Positions 17,356 to 26,022 of a stretch of DNA of 27,143 nt are shown here, in pieces. A program made the position numbers and the translations under genes. A model generated the notes under the pieces. That model saw nothing but the letters and a program-made list of their open reading frames with translations, was not told the DNA's origin and did not search any database. Source of the stretch: CAYVWB01 sp964455395 (GTDB taxonomy: Bacteria; Desulfobacterota; Desulfovibrionia; Desulfovibrionales; Desulfovibrionaceae); NCBI GenBank assembly GCA_964455395.1, contig CAYVWB010000060.1, positions 1 to 27,143 on the forward strand. The letters are read 5' to 3'. Positions within the stretch are counted from its first letter, which is position 1. Every line of letters starts with the position of its first letter.

Positions 17356-18372
17356 ATGCGCGCAATCATTCTCGCCCTCGTGGGCGTCACCCTCCTCGCC
17401 GTGCTCGGCATTTCCGGCTACATCCTCTACGAGGGCCAGCGCTTCCTCACCACGCCCCCGGAAACTCCGGGCCGGGAAGTCCATGTGGTCATCCCCAAAG
17501 GCGCCACCTTCGACCAGGTGGCGGCGCTGCTGGCGGAACAAGGCCTGGTGACGGACCCCCGCTACTTCAACCTGTTGGGCAAATACCGCAACGCCCTGGG
17601 CTCCATTCAGGCGGGGGAGTTCGCGCTCCATACGGGGTGGACGCCCGACCGCCTGCTGGACCATCTGGTGAAGGGCAAGCCCATCCTCCACAGACTCGCC
17701 CTGCGCGAAGGCTTGACATGGTGGCAGACTGCGGACGTGGTGGAGCAGACAGGCTACGCCAGCGCGGACCAGTACGCCGAGCTCGTCCATGACCAGGAGC
17801 TTCTCGAACGCTTCAACATCCCGTTTTCTTCAGCCGAAGGTTTCCTCTTTCCGGAGACGTACCTCCTCAGCCGCGCAGAAACCCTGGACGCGCGGTTCAT
17901 CGTGGAGCTGCAGCTCAAGACCTTCTGGAAGAACGCCGAAAAACTCTGGCCCGAAGGGCTGCCGGACGCCGAGACCCTACGCCGCACCGTCATCCTCGCC
18001 TCCTTGGTTGAGAAAGAGACGGGCCTCGCCCAGGAGCGCGCGCGCATCGCCGGAGTCTTCGCCAAACGCCTCGCTCGGGGGATGCTCCTGCAGTGCGACC
18101 CCACGGTGATCTACGGACTCGGCCGCGCCTTCGACGGCAATCTCACCCGCAAGCACCTCAACGACGCCTCCAACCCCTACAATACCTACCAGCACGCGGG
18201 TCTGCCGCCGGGGCCCATCTGCTCGCCGGGATACGACGCGCTCCACGCCGCCCTCCACCCCGAGGAGCACGACTACCTCTTCTTCGTGGCCAAAGGCGAC
18301 GACTCCGGCGCCCACGTCTTCTCCAAGACCTACCGCCAGCACGTCAACGCCGTGAACAAATACCAGCGCTGA
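17356..18372 (+). CDS. mltG: Endolytic murein transglycosylase MltG (YceG-like)
   Basis: A 338-residue inner-membrane protein. One N-terminal membrane anchor (~3-24) is followed by a LysM-like segment (VVIPKGATFDQVAALL) and the YceG domain. Diagnostic motifs are EGFLFPETY (~161-169), LASLVEKET with catalytic Glu219, and QCDPTVIYGL ... YNTYQHAGLPPGPICSPG. MltG cleaves nascent glycan strands and so sets their length, acting on the periplasmic face of the inner membrane. Length is normal. The start ATG 17356 comes 3 bases after ruvX. No intrinsic terminator follows; the next 166 bp are covered by a tandem repeat and a hairpin before a convergent gene. Confidence 0.93.
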   Translation: MRAIILALVGVTLLAVLGISGYILYEGQRFLTTPPETPGREVHVVIPKGATFDQVAALLAEQGLVTDPRYFNLLGKYRNALGSIQAGEFALHTGWTPDRLLDHLVKGKPILHRLALREGLTWWQTADVVEQTGYASADQYAELVHDQELLERFNIPFSSAEGFLFPETYLLSRAETLDARFIVELQLKTFWKNAEKLWPEGLPDAETLRRTVILASLVEKETGLAQERARIAGVFAKRLARGMLLQCDPTVIYGLGRAFDGNLTRKHLNDASNPYNTYQHAGLPPGPICSPGYDALHAALHPEEHDYLFFVAKGDDSGAHVFSKTYRQHVNAVNKYQR

Positions 18373-18447
18373 CCACGGCGCCTTCGAGACGACCGACTGG
18401 CGGCCGCCGCGGCGTCTTCATGCTGTTGATGCGGAACGCCCTCCCCT

Positions 18448-18494
18448 GTCCGAGGTCCGGGGTCCGGGTGTCCGGGGTCCGGGGTCCGGGGTCC
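18448..18494. repeat. Tandem heptamer repeat GTCCGGG
   Basis: Six copies of GTCCGGG (the first reads GTCCGAG), plus a partial copy, stand head to tail with a single extra T at 18469. The array lies in the 166-bp gap between the convergent mltG and NicO genes. Its period of seven suggests slippage-prone non-coding DNA. No ORF or known element covers it. Confidence 0.75.
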
Positions 18495-18513
18495 AAAGTA
18501 TCCGGGTATCCTC

Positions 18514-18537
18514 GCCTCCGGGCTTGGGGAAGGAGGC
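18514..18537. terminator. Weak hairpin between convergent genes
   Basis: GCCTCC (18514-18519) pairs with GGAGGC (18532-18537) over a 12-base loop, directly after the stop of the NicO gene on the minus strand. No T-run follows on either strand, so at most it is a weak or rho-assisted bidirectional terminator. Confidence 0.25.
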
Positions 18538-18538
18538 T

Positions 18539-19564
18539 TCAGCCGACGCGTCCCAGCAGGAGCAGCGCGCCAAAGAGGAAAAGCGTGAGCGACCCCAGCA
18601 ACGCCAGCACGCCGTGGCTGCGTCGCATCAACCGCTCCCGTCCCTGCAGCATTGCCGAGAAGCCCCGCCGCGCATAGAGCGTGGCGCACGCCGCAGCCGT
18701 GGTGGTGACGCTCATGCCCGCGGCGATGGCCGCCATGGCCGCCAGCCCCTGCGTGAGCAGACCCTGGGTCAACGCGAACACCAACACGATGGCCGCCCCC
18801 GGGCATGGTGCTATACCCACGGCCGAGGCCGTGGCCAAAAGCCCGCGGCGACTGCCCCGCGCCGGCGTATGCGCTTCGGGACACGTCGCGGCCCGGTCAT
18901 CGCGGCGAGCGCCCCGCGCCAGCTCCCGCACGGCGTGCGCCGTGAAGACCAACCCCACCAGCGCCAGCAAAGCGTAGCTGGCCGTCTCCAGCCACGCGCC
19001 GTACTGCTCCACGGCCAGGGCGCCGGACATGCGCAGCACGAAGGCCCCGCCCAGCACCAACGCCGTGGCCGAAAGCACATGCGAGACCATGGCCACGGCG
19101 CTGAAGAGCCCTGCCTCCACCAGCCGCGCAGGTCGGCTGGCGAAGTATGCGCAGGCGAAGACCTTGCCGTGCCCGGGTCCGGCTGCGTGCGCCATTCCGT
19201 AAAGGAACGCCGCGCCCAGAAACAGCCAGAAGGCCCGGCCGTAGGGATTCTCCCGCATGGCTTGTCCGAATGCGACAAGGTGCGACCGCAGCCGAAGTTG
19301 TGTCTGCGCGAGGAAGCGCATCACCGGGGTGAACTGCTCGCGAACCCAAGCCGGCGCAGCGAGGCCCTCGGGCCGGTCGGCGTCCCCCGTGGCGTTGGCG
19401 TCGTCAACGGTGGCGACGGCGCCGTTGGAGGGAGACTCCGGCGACTTGACGAAGGGGTTGCGCGCCCCGCACGCTGTCGGCGTCCCCAGCACGCACAGCG
19501 CTGTAAGACAGATCAGGAGACCGACCGCGCCAACTTGGCGCCAGCACCATGCGCCAGCTCCCAT
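18539..19564 (-). CDS. NicO-family nickel/cobalt efflux permease (RcnA-like)
   Basis: A 341-residue membrane protein. An N-terminal hydrophobic segment is followed by a polar, probably periplasmic stretch and then about six membrane segments. The signature FLYGMAHAAGPGHGK (His126 to Lys134) is the HAxGPGHGK motif of the NicO/RcnA family, and a second motif GIAPCPGA lies in the C-terminal half. These carriers move Ni2+ or Co2+ out of the cytoplasm (some members of the wider family import). ATG 19564 is chosen because the upstream in-frame residues are non-coding-like and overlap the DUF1007 gene. It lies 10 bp after that gene, a frequent pairing. The cytoplasmic loop between ~208 and 235 (RGARRDDRAATCPEAHTPAR) contains Cys/His that might sense metal. 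Confidence 0.85.
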   Translation of the reverse strand: MGAGAWCWRQVGAVGLLICLTALCVLGTPTACGARNPFVKSPESPSNGAVATVDDANATGDADRPEGLAAPAWVREQFTPVMRFLAQTQLRLRSHLVAFGQAMRENPYGRAFWLFLGAAFLYGMAHAAGPGHGKVFACAYFASRPARLVEAGLFSAVAMVSHVLSATALVLGGAFVLRMSGALAVEQYGAWLETASYALLALVGLVFTAHAVRELARGARRDDRAATCPEAHTPARGSRRGLLATASAVGIAPCPGAAIVLVFALTQGLLTQGLAAMAAIAAGMSVTTTAAACATLYARRGFSAMLQGRERLMRRSHGVLALLGSLTLFLFGALLLLGRVG

Positions 19565-19574
19565 GGACAGTGGC

Positions 19575-20303
19575 TCAAGGGCGGCTGAAGGTGAGCACGA
19601 AAGCGTACGGCGTGATGCCGCCGCCGAAATACGCCATTTCCTCGGCCTGCTCCAGCTGCGCGGTGATGGTGAACGCCGACGCTGCTCCGGAATACTGCGC
19701 CTCCACATGCGCCTGTTCGAAGCCCGTGGCCTCCACGAAGCGCTGGAAGTCGCCTGCAGCGGCTTCGACCATGGGGTCGCCGAAGCGTGGGTCCCGGGTG
19801 GGGTCGATGCCCGCGCCGTTCTCGTCCACCAACGCCACGAAGGTGTAGAAGGTGGGATCGTAGACTGCAGCCTTCACCGTGCGGGGACCATCGACGGCGA
19901 CGACCCGACAGGGGATGAAGAATTCGTAGATGATGGAGCCGTCTTCCACATGCGCGCGGAAGTTTTCGTGAACGCCAGCCTCGAAGACGGCGCCATCGAG
20001 TCTGGCGAAGGTGAAGTAGCTGAAGTCCCGCAGACTGCCCATGCTGATTTCCTCGAGCTGGGCGTGCTCTTCCGCGGACAATCGCTGGTCCCGATCCATG
20101 TCCACCATGTCCAGCAACGTGGCGGACAACATGGGATCCATGCGCCAGCGCTGCTCGAATCCGGCGAGACCGTCTTCATCGAAGCGGAAGGTGAGCTGCG
20201 CCTCGATGAAGGCGTGGGGGTGCGCCGCGCAAAGCGTGGGCGCGACGAAAAGCGCCAGGACAGCCAGCAAGGTGCGGCCGGCGGCGCGCAAGGACGAATG
20301 CAT
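19575..20303 (-). CDS. DUF1007 periplasmic protein with EF-hand loop, partner of the NicO exporter
   Basis: A 242-residue protein. The signal peptide (residues 1-26, ending PTLCA) exposes AHPHAFIEA, the HPH metal-binding N-terminus typical of the family. DMDRDQRLSAEE (~68-79) fits a canonical EF-hand loop, with D, D, D, S and E at positions 1, 3, 5, 9 and 12, so Ca2+ binding is likely; this loop sits where DUF1007 proteins often carry one. The rest is beta-rich. DUF1007 proteins are nearly always next to NicO permeases and are thought to bind the metal in the periplasm, but the mechanism is not established. GGAGG lies 7 bases before ATG 20303. It has its own likely promoter. Confidence 0.85.
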   Translation of the reverse strand: MHSSLRAAGRTLLAVLALFVAPTLCAAHPHAFIEAQLTFRFDEDGLAGFEQRWRMDPMLSATLLDMVDMDRDQRLSAEEHAQLEEISMGSLRDFSYFTFARLDGAVFEAGVHENFRAHVEDGSIIYEFFIPCRVVAVDGPRTVKAAVYDPTFYTFVALVDENGAGIDPTRDPRFGDPMVEAAAGDFQRFVEATGFEQAHVEAQYSGAASAFTITAQLEQAEEMAYFGGGITPYAFVLTFSRP

Positions 20304-20341
20304 GCGTTTCCTCCAGGCTGAAACGTGGACGCGCAGCGCAG

Positions 20342-20369
20342 AGTGTAAGGCCTTTTCCCGCGACGTAAA
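20342..20369 (-). promoter_or_regulatory. Candidate promoter of the DUF1007-NicO operon
   Basis: On the minus strand TTTACG (20369-20364) and TACACT (20347-20342) have a 16-bp spacer and lie ~40 bp before the start. Each matches four of six consensus positions. The upstream terminator of arsS makes an independent promoter here necessary. Confidence 0.4.
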
Positions 20370-20413
20370 GGGGAACGGCTCGGGCAGAAACACGCGCGGC
20401 GCGCAGCTCCCGG

Positions 20414-20437
20414 AAAAAAGCGCCGCGATCTCGGCGC
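20414..20437 (-). terminator. Intrinsic terminator of the arsS operon
   Basis: The minus-strand RNA reads GCGCCG-AGATCG-CGGCGC followed directly by six U. The perfect 6-bp GC stem plus U-tract lies ~37 bases after the TAG at 20475-20477, so it closes the transcript that includes the extended arsS frame. Confidence 0.85.
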
Positions 20438-20463
20438 CTGTCCCCCCTTGCACGAGCGTATTC

Positions 20464-20474
20464 CGACGCCTGAA

Positions 20475-20484
<10 letters not shown>
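20464..20484 (-). promoter_or_regulatory. Bacterial SECIS-like hairpin in the arsS mRNA
   Basis: The mRNA forms CGACGCCU (20484-20477) / AGGCGUCG (20471-20464), a perfect 8-bp stem, closing the 5-base loop AGUUC. The loop G lies about 20 bases after the UGA at 20498-20496, inside the 16-37 base window described for bacterial SECIS elements, and one of the first two loop bases is G as required. There is no U-tract after it, so it is not the terminator; that lies further downstream. Confidence 0.75.
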
Positions 20485-21431
<947 letters not shown>

Positions 21432-21433
21432 GG

Positions 21434-21766
21434 CTAGAGACTCACCTCATCCGTCTTGCGGCGCATCTGCATGGCGTGCACCAGCGTCATACCGGCCTTC
21501 ATGGTCGCCGCCACATGCACGGCTTCGGTCATTTCGTCTTCGCTGCAGTCCAACTCAAGACATCGCTGCGTGTACGCCTCGATGCAATAGGGGCACTGGA
21601 ACGCGTGGGCCATGGCCAGCGCGATGAGGGCCTTCTCCCGCTCGTCCAGGGCGCCGGGGCCCATGACGCTGCCGTAGTAGTCGAAAAACTTGGCGCCCAG
21701 CTCCGGCGCAGCTTTGGCCACATCACCGAAATTCTTGAGGTCTTCGGGATCGAAATACGTCTTCAT
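21434..21766 (-). CDS. AhpD/carboxymuconolactone decarboxylase-like CxxC protein (arsenosugar-associated peroxidase-like)
   Basis: A 110-residue all-alpha protein of the AhpD/CMD fold. FQCPYCIEAYTQRC places the redox pair at Cys58/Cys61, preceded by DEREKALIALAMAHA, the conserved helix that packs on it. In ArsS neighbourhoods this family is annotated as a peroxidase-like partner, and some members have selenocysteine at the first Cys; here both are Cys. A thiol/disulfide or peroxide-reducing role is likely, possibly renewing the ArsS C-terminal Cys/Sec. The start ATG 21766 overlaps the previous stop (ATGA), and its AAGGAG lies within the end of the radical SAM gene, showing coupled translation. 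The upstream in-frame residues belong to that gene's shadow. Confidence 0.85.
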   Translation of the reverse strand: MKTYFDPEDLKNFGDVAKAAPELGAKFFDYYGSVMGPGALDEREKALIALAMAHAFQCPYCIEAYTQRCLELDCSEDEMTEAVHVAATMKAGMTLVHAMQMRRKTDEVSL

Positions 21767-22809
21767 GCGGATTCTCCTTGCTGGGTGGTGGTGGGCGACA
21801 GCAGTCGCGAGGGCCCTTCGGTCAACATCCATTCCGCGTCAGCCAGCAGCGTCATGCACCGCGTGACGCTCCAGCCGCGCCATTTCTCCGTCTCGACATG
21901 GGTGTCGCGTGGGTTGGCGCCCTCTTCAGCGAAGAGGATGTTCGCCCCGGCCGCCACGGAGAGAGCGTCCGGCTCATGCACGCAGAGCCCGCGGATCGTG
22001 TGCGGCAGCCCCAGCCGTGTCACCGCCAGGGCATGGGCCTTGCGCAGGTCGCTGATCATGCCATGCGCCGCCAGGGGGCTGCCCGGCACGGTGACGCGCC
22101 GACACAGCCCGCTGTAGGCGGGGTTCACCGCGGCGTGGAAGCGCGTCAACGCGGCCAGCTCCTCCGGCGTATGCTCCGGACCCACGGGGCTCACGGAAAG
22201 CCCCACGGCGAGACCGACCTCCTGGAAATGGCGGATGCTGCGCTGGCGGATTTCGGGGGGGATGTTCGTGTCCACCCCTTCGCGCAGCCGCAGGGAGTGG
22301 TTCACGGCGGTGAAGCCGGCCTCGCGCAGCTGACGCGCCTGCGTCGGGGAGACGTCACCCACGTTGGCCGTCAGAGCCGTCTCCGCGCGCAGAGTGCGGC
22401 GAGTCTCCTGGCCGATTTCCAAGTACCGCGCGTGGTCGAAATTGTCCGTGGCCATCAAGTAGATGGCGTTGGCGCCTTCGGCCTCCAGCGCCGCCGCTCG
22501 GGCTGCGGCTTCGTCAGGGGCGAGTTCCCAACGCTCCGTGAAGACGCCGGCGCGCGCTGCGAAGGCGCAGTACGCGCAGTTGATGGGGCAAGGCGCCATG
22601 TTCACGGCGAACTGCCCGTGGACCTCGGCAAGGCCGTCGTTGAGCGCCATGGAGAGCCGGCGCGCTTCGGCCATTACGGCGAAGCTCTCCGGGGAGCCGG
22701 GCGCAAGCCCGTGGAGCAGCGTGAGTTCGTCGGCGCCAAGGACATGGCGGTCGCGGCTCTTGGCGATGGCGTCCTGAACGCGCGAGGCGAAGCGGGAGAA
22801 TGTCGTCAT
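21763..22809 (-). CDS. Biotin-synthase-like radical SAM protein of unknown reaction
   Basis: A 348-residue enzyme. CPINCAYC gives the CxxxCxxC cluster ligands at Cys74, Cys78 and Cys81. The barrel then shows ANAIYLMATDNFDHARYLEIG (~124-144, the SAM-contact region), LTANVGDVSP and SVSPVGPEHTPEEL. The overall layout follows BioB/HmdB-like proteins, but it is not BioB: it ends in a short acidic tail and lacks a biotin context. The reaction is unknown. The stop overlaps the CxxC protein's start as ATGA and the gene lies 46 bp after dctM, so it is in the same operon. The start ATG 22809 lacks a strong Shine-Dalgarno. It may supply or remodel the substrate on which ArsS acts; that is inference. Confidence 0.75.
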   Translation of the reverse strand: MTTFSRFASRVQDAIAKSRDRHVLGADELTLLHGLAPGSPESFAVMAEARRLSMALNDGLAEVHGQFAVNMAPCPINCAYCAFAARAGVFTERWELAPDEAAARAAALEAEGANAIYLMATDNFDHARYLEIGQETRRTLRAETALTANVGDVSPTQARQLREAGFTAVNHSLRLREGVDTNIPPEIRQRSIRHFQEVGLAVGLSVSPVGPEHTPEELAALTRFHAAVNPAYSGLCRRVTVPGSPLAAHGMISDLRKAHALAVTRLGLPHTIRGLCVHEPDALSVAAGANILFAEEGANPRDTHVETEKWRGWSVTRCMTLLADAEWMLTEGPSRLLSPTTTQQGESA

Positions 22810-22855
22810 GAGTGGTCCAACATGGGTCTGAAGACACAGCGGGAGGATCGACGGA

Positions 22856-24166
22856 TTACAGCATGCCGGGCAGCCAGGTGGCCAGGGGAGGAAACGCCAC
22901 AAGGCACGCCAGGCAGAGAATGTCCATGGCCAGAAACGGCAGCGCCCCCACCACCACGTCCCGGAAATTCACCGCGCCGCCGGCGGCGGAATACGCCGCG
23001 AAAAGATTCAGCCCCACCGGCGGCGTGAGCACGGCGATCTCGATGAGCTTGACGAAGATGACGCCGAACCAGATGGGGTCCACGCCGAACCGCTCCGCCA
23101 TGGCGAAAAAGATGGGCAGAGTGACGATGGTCAGGGAGGCGGTGTCCATGACGCACCCGAGCACGAGATACGCCACGCTGATGACCAGCAGCAGCCCCGC
23201 AGGCGTGGCGATGACCGAAACGGCGGCGTCCGTGAAGGCCTCGGCGCCGCCTGTCACCACCAGAAAGCGCGAAAAGAGCAGCCCACCCACGATGACCGCC
23301 AGCAACGACCCGGCGAGCGAGGCCGCTTCCCGAAACGAGCGGGCCAGTGCGCGCCCCCCGGCCTTGCGTTGCGTCAATGTCAGGAGCAGTGCGCCACCCG
23401 CTCCCATGGCCCCCGCCGCGGACGGCGTGAAGAGCCCTCCGAACAAGCCGCCCAGCACCAGCCCCATGAGCGCCGCCATGGGCCACACCCGCCACAAGGC
23501 GCGCGCCATGGACATGAGGTCCGCTTCCGCGAACCGTCGCCGCGGCGGCGCCGCGCCCGGCGCGAACCACGCGAGCCCCAACGCCATGATCATATAGAGC
23601 GTCACGTTGAGCAGACCGGGCAACACCCCGGCCAAGAGCAATGCGCCCACGGACTGTTCCGTGATGAGCGAATACAGCACCATGGTGAGGCTCGGCGGAA
23701 TCATGGCGGCGAGGGTGCCCGCCGTGGCGATGGCGCCGATCGTCCAGACGCGGGAATACCCCTGCGCCACCGCTTCCGGCAAAGCCAGCCGGGTAAAGAC
23801 CGCCGCGTTCACCATGGTGGAGCCGCTGACTGCCGAAAACGCCGCCGACCCCGCGATGACAGCCAGCAGGAGTCCGCCCCGCATCCAGGAGAGCCACGCT
23901 TGCGCTGCGCGGAAAAGCTGGGTGGTCAGACCGCCGGTTTCGGCCAGCGCGCCCATCAGCACGAACATGGGAAGCACTGCCCATGCGTAGTCCGCCAGGG
24001 CGTTGTACGGCAGCGTCTTGGCCACGGCGAAGGCGAAGCCGGCATCCTCCAGCAGCCACAGGCCGCCCAGCCCCGTCACGCCAAGCGCCACCGCCACGGG
24101 TTGACCCGTGAACAGCAGCACGAAGACCACGCCGAACCCCGCTGCGCCGATCCAGAGGGGATCCAT
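22856..24166 (-). CDS. dctM: TRAP transporter large permease subunit DctM
   Basis: A 436-residue, very hydrophobic protein with about 12 membrane segments. Family marks include GSAAFSAVSGSTMVNAAVF (~106-124), TAGTLAAMIPPSLTMVLY with the substrate-path PPS (~148-165), and EIAVLTPPVGLNLF near the C-terminus. DctM is the Na+- or H+-coupled channel subunit of tripartite ATP-independent periplasmic transporters. It starts 3 bases after dctQ. Length is normal. The next gene starts 46 bp downstream without a terminator, linking transport to the radical SAM genes. Confidence 0.92.
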   Translation of the reverse strand: MDPLWIGAAGFGVVFVLLFTGQPVAVALGVTGLGGLWLLEDAGFAFAVAKTLPYNALADYAWAVLPMFVLMGALAETGGLTTQLFRAAQAWLSWMRGGLLLAVIAGSAAFSAVSGSTMVNAAVFTRLALPEAVAQGYSRVWTIGAIATAGTLAAMIPPSLTMVLYSLITEQSVGALLLAGVLPGLLNVTLYMIMALGLAWFAPGAAPPRRRFAEADLMSMARALWRVWPMAALMGLVLGGLFGGLFTPSAAGAMGAGGALLLTLTQRKAGGRALARSFREAASLAGSLLAVIVGGLLFSRFLVVTGGAEAFTDAAVSVIATPAGLLLVISVAYLVLGCVMDTASLTIVTLPIFFAMAERFGVDPIWFGVIFVKLIEIAVLTPPVGLNLFAAYSAAGGAVNFRDVVVGALPFLAMDILCLACLVAFPPLATWLPGML

Positions 24167-24169
24167 GCC

Positions 24170-24682
24170 TTATTCCCGCGTCCCTGCGCCAGCGCGAGCA
24201 GGCCGCGCCGCGCTCGCCAAACAAGCTGCGGTCATGAGGCTGAGCGCCATGGCGAACCACACTTTCGCGGGATAGACGGGGATGGCCGTCGCTCCGGGGA
24301 GCGCCTCCCGCACCAGGATGCTGGCCCATGCGAAACGCCACGCCGCCGCGGCGAGCACGCCGTAGAAGCCCGCCGCGAGGATGTCGCCCAGACGCTGCAG
24401 ACGACGCCGACCCACGGCGCTCAGCCGCGTGGTCCACACGTCCAGCTGAATGTGCCGACGCAACCGCTGATCCCTGGCGAAGACCGAGACCGCCGCCATG
24501 GCCAGCAGCGGCTCCGCAGCCTCCAGCGCCCCGGGCAGGGGCGCATTGAAGAGCCAGGCGCTCAGCACATCCGCCACGCCGAGCGTCATCATCAAGGCAA
24601 GGAACCCGGCTGCAGTCCACGCCGCGACCTCCCCGGCGCGATCCACCGCCGCGAAGGCCATGCACACCACGCGTTTCGTCAT
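24170..24682 (-). CDS. dctQ: TRAP transporter small permease subunit DctQ
   Basis: A 170-residue membrane protein with four predicted segments (about 18-42, 55-70, 98-118 and 140-160). The DctQ pattern RRHIQLDVWTTRL follows the second segment. DctQ binds DctM and completes the membrane part of the TRAP transporter. The gap from dctP is 3 bases, as is the gap to dctM, so the three are translated from one message. The C-terminus is Ala/Arg-rich. The size is usual for the family. Confidence 0.88.
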   Translation of the reverse strand: MTKRVVCMAFAAVDRAGEVAAWTAAGFLALMMTLGVADVLSAWLFNAPLPGALEAAEPLLAMAAVSVFARDQRLRRHIQLDVWTTRLSAVGRRRLQRLGDILAAGFYGVLAAAAWRFAWASILVREALPGATAIPVYPAKVWFAMALSLMTAACLASAARPARAGAGTRE

Positions 24683-24685
24683 GGC

Positions 24686-25732
24686 TCAGGGGCGTTCGGG
24701 AATCTCGTCGCGCAGTGCTCGCCACAACGCCGCCATTCGCCGCGCGGCTTCGCCCTCCCCGCGGGTTTCCATGGTTTCCACGAACTGCGCCATGAAGTCC
24801 GGCGCGCGCTCGCGCCACGCCGCCAACTCGGTTTCCGGGAACGGATGGAAGACCACCCCTCGTTCGGCCAGCAGCGCTCGTGCGGCGGCTTCCTCTTCCG
24901 CCAGCAGGGTCAGCTCGTGGAGTCGGGCGTCTTCGGCTGCGGCCAACAGCGCCGCCTGATGCGCTTCGGAGAGCTCGCGCCACGCCGCCGTGCTGATCCA
25001 CACGCCCCAGCCCGGCCCCGCCCAGACGATGACTTCCGTGAAATGCGGCGCCACCTCGTACGTCCGATAATTGAGAGCGAACTCCGGGTTGAAAGGCACG
25101 ACGTCCACCACGCCGCGTTGCAGGCCCTCGTACACTTCCGGGAGCAGCATGGTTACGGGGGCGGCCCCCGCAGCCTGGAAGAGCGCCGGCAGGTATGCGC
25201 CCCACACGCGAACCTTTTTCCCTTCCAGATCCGCCAGATTGACGATGGGTTCGCGCGACTGCAGCCGGTACGGCGTGAGCGCGTGGAAGAAGAGCGGCCG
25301 CACGCCATTGGCTTCTGCTTCCGCCATGAGCGCTGGAAGCTCCTCCACCATGCGCTTCATGATCTCGCTGGCTTGGCGGGGGCCGTCCATGGCCATGGGC
25401 ATGGAGTTGGGCGCGGAGAGCAGAGGCAGCTCGTCAGGAAAATACCCGGCGGACATGGCCGCCATGTCCAAGGCGCCGTCCCGCAGCAGGGAGAGGTTCT
25501 CCTTGGGCCGGCCCAGAGCGTTGGCCCAGTATATCTTGATGGTGAGCTCTCCATCGGTGAGGCGCGAGACCGTCTCGGCGAAGTGGGCGTCCACCCGGGC
25601 GCCAAGGTTGCCGGCGGTGAACTGGTGGTTCATCCGCAGCTCGGTCTCCGCCTGGACGGCCCCGGGCGACCACGCCAGGAGCAACGCGGCGGTGAGCAGC
25701 CACGCCCACCGGCGAGGCATGAGGAACGGCAT
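24686..25732 (-). CDS. dctP: TRAP transporter solute-binding protein DctP
   Basis: A 348-residue periplasmic binding protein. The signal peptide (~1-28, ending AVQA) is followed by ELRMNHQFTAGN, SRLTDGELTIKIYWANALG, and the DctP-family central stretch NLADLEGKKVRVWGAYL (~166-182), then the MLLPEVYEGLQRGVVDVVPFNPE region that shapes the ligand site. DctP proteins usually bind carboxylates through a conserved Arg; R175 of KVRVWG is the expected one. The ligand is not clear from sequence. GGAG lies ~8 bases before ATG 25732 (ATG 25720 is an alternative). The first gene of a probable six-gene operon, it is preceded by a 230-bp AT-richer upstream region. Confidence 0.88.
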   Translation of the reverse strand: MPFLMPRRWAWLLTAALLLAWSPGAVQAETELRMNHQFTAGNLGARVDAHFAETVSRLTDGELTIKIYWANALGRPKENLSLLRDGALDMAAMSAGYFPDELPLLSAPNSMPMAMDGPRQASEIMKRMVEELPALMAEAEANGVRPLFFHALTPYRLQSREPIVNLADLEGKKVRVWGAYLPALFQAAGAAPVTMLLPEVYEGLQRGVVDVVPFNPEFALNYRTYEVAPHFTEVIVWAGPGWGVWISTAAWRELSEAHQAALLAAAEDARLHELTLLAEEEAAARALLAERGVVFHPFPETELAAWRERAPDFMAQFVETMETRGEGEAARRMAALWRALRDEIPERP

Positions 25733-25963
25733 TGAAGGACTCCGAAGGTATGCGATTCGAAAACGATTTGAGTATCATGCCACGCAATGTCCCCCTGGAC
25801 AAGAGACAAACTCACAACCGCGCAACACATAGAGCACGCCTATGCGGAGTGGCCCGACGCATTTGCCAAGCCCATCCGTCCTGTTCCATCTCCTTCATGA
25901 GACTGGGGGCTGGTCGCGCCGGTGTCCCTCGGCGGAGGGCGACGCGCAGCCCCTCCGGTCCAC

Positions 25964-25989
25964 AAAAAAAGGCTCCCCTCAGGAAGCCT
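25964..25989 (-). terminator. Intrinsic terminator downstream of moaC
   Basis: The minus-strand RNA has AGGCTTCC-TGAG-GGGAGCCT followed by a run of U: an 8-bp stem with one G-U pair and a 4-base loop. It lies ~34 bases after the moaC stop and separates dnaJ-moaC from the TRAP/radical SAM operon. The stretch from here to dctP (25733-25963) holds the dctP promoter region; I could not pick a convincing -35/-10 pair in it. Confidence 0.85.
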
Positions 25990-26022
25990 CGTGGATGCCT
26001 GTTGCGGCGTGCGCGGCGGGGG

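Noticed and set aside
18448..18494. CRISPR array
   Set aside because: The units are only 7 bp and contiguous, with no spacers and no cas genes nearby.
22806..25205. 799-codon minus-strand frame and 788-codon plus-strand frame over the TRAP genes
   Set aside because: Both are Arg/Gly/His-rich shadows of dctM, dctQ and dctP, which have full domain signatures.
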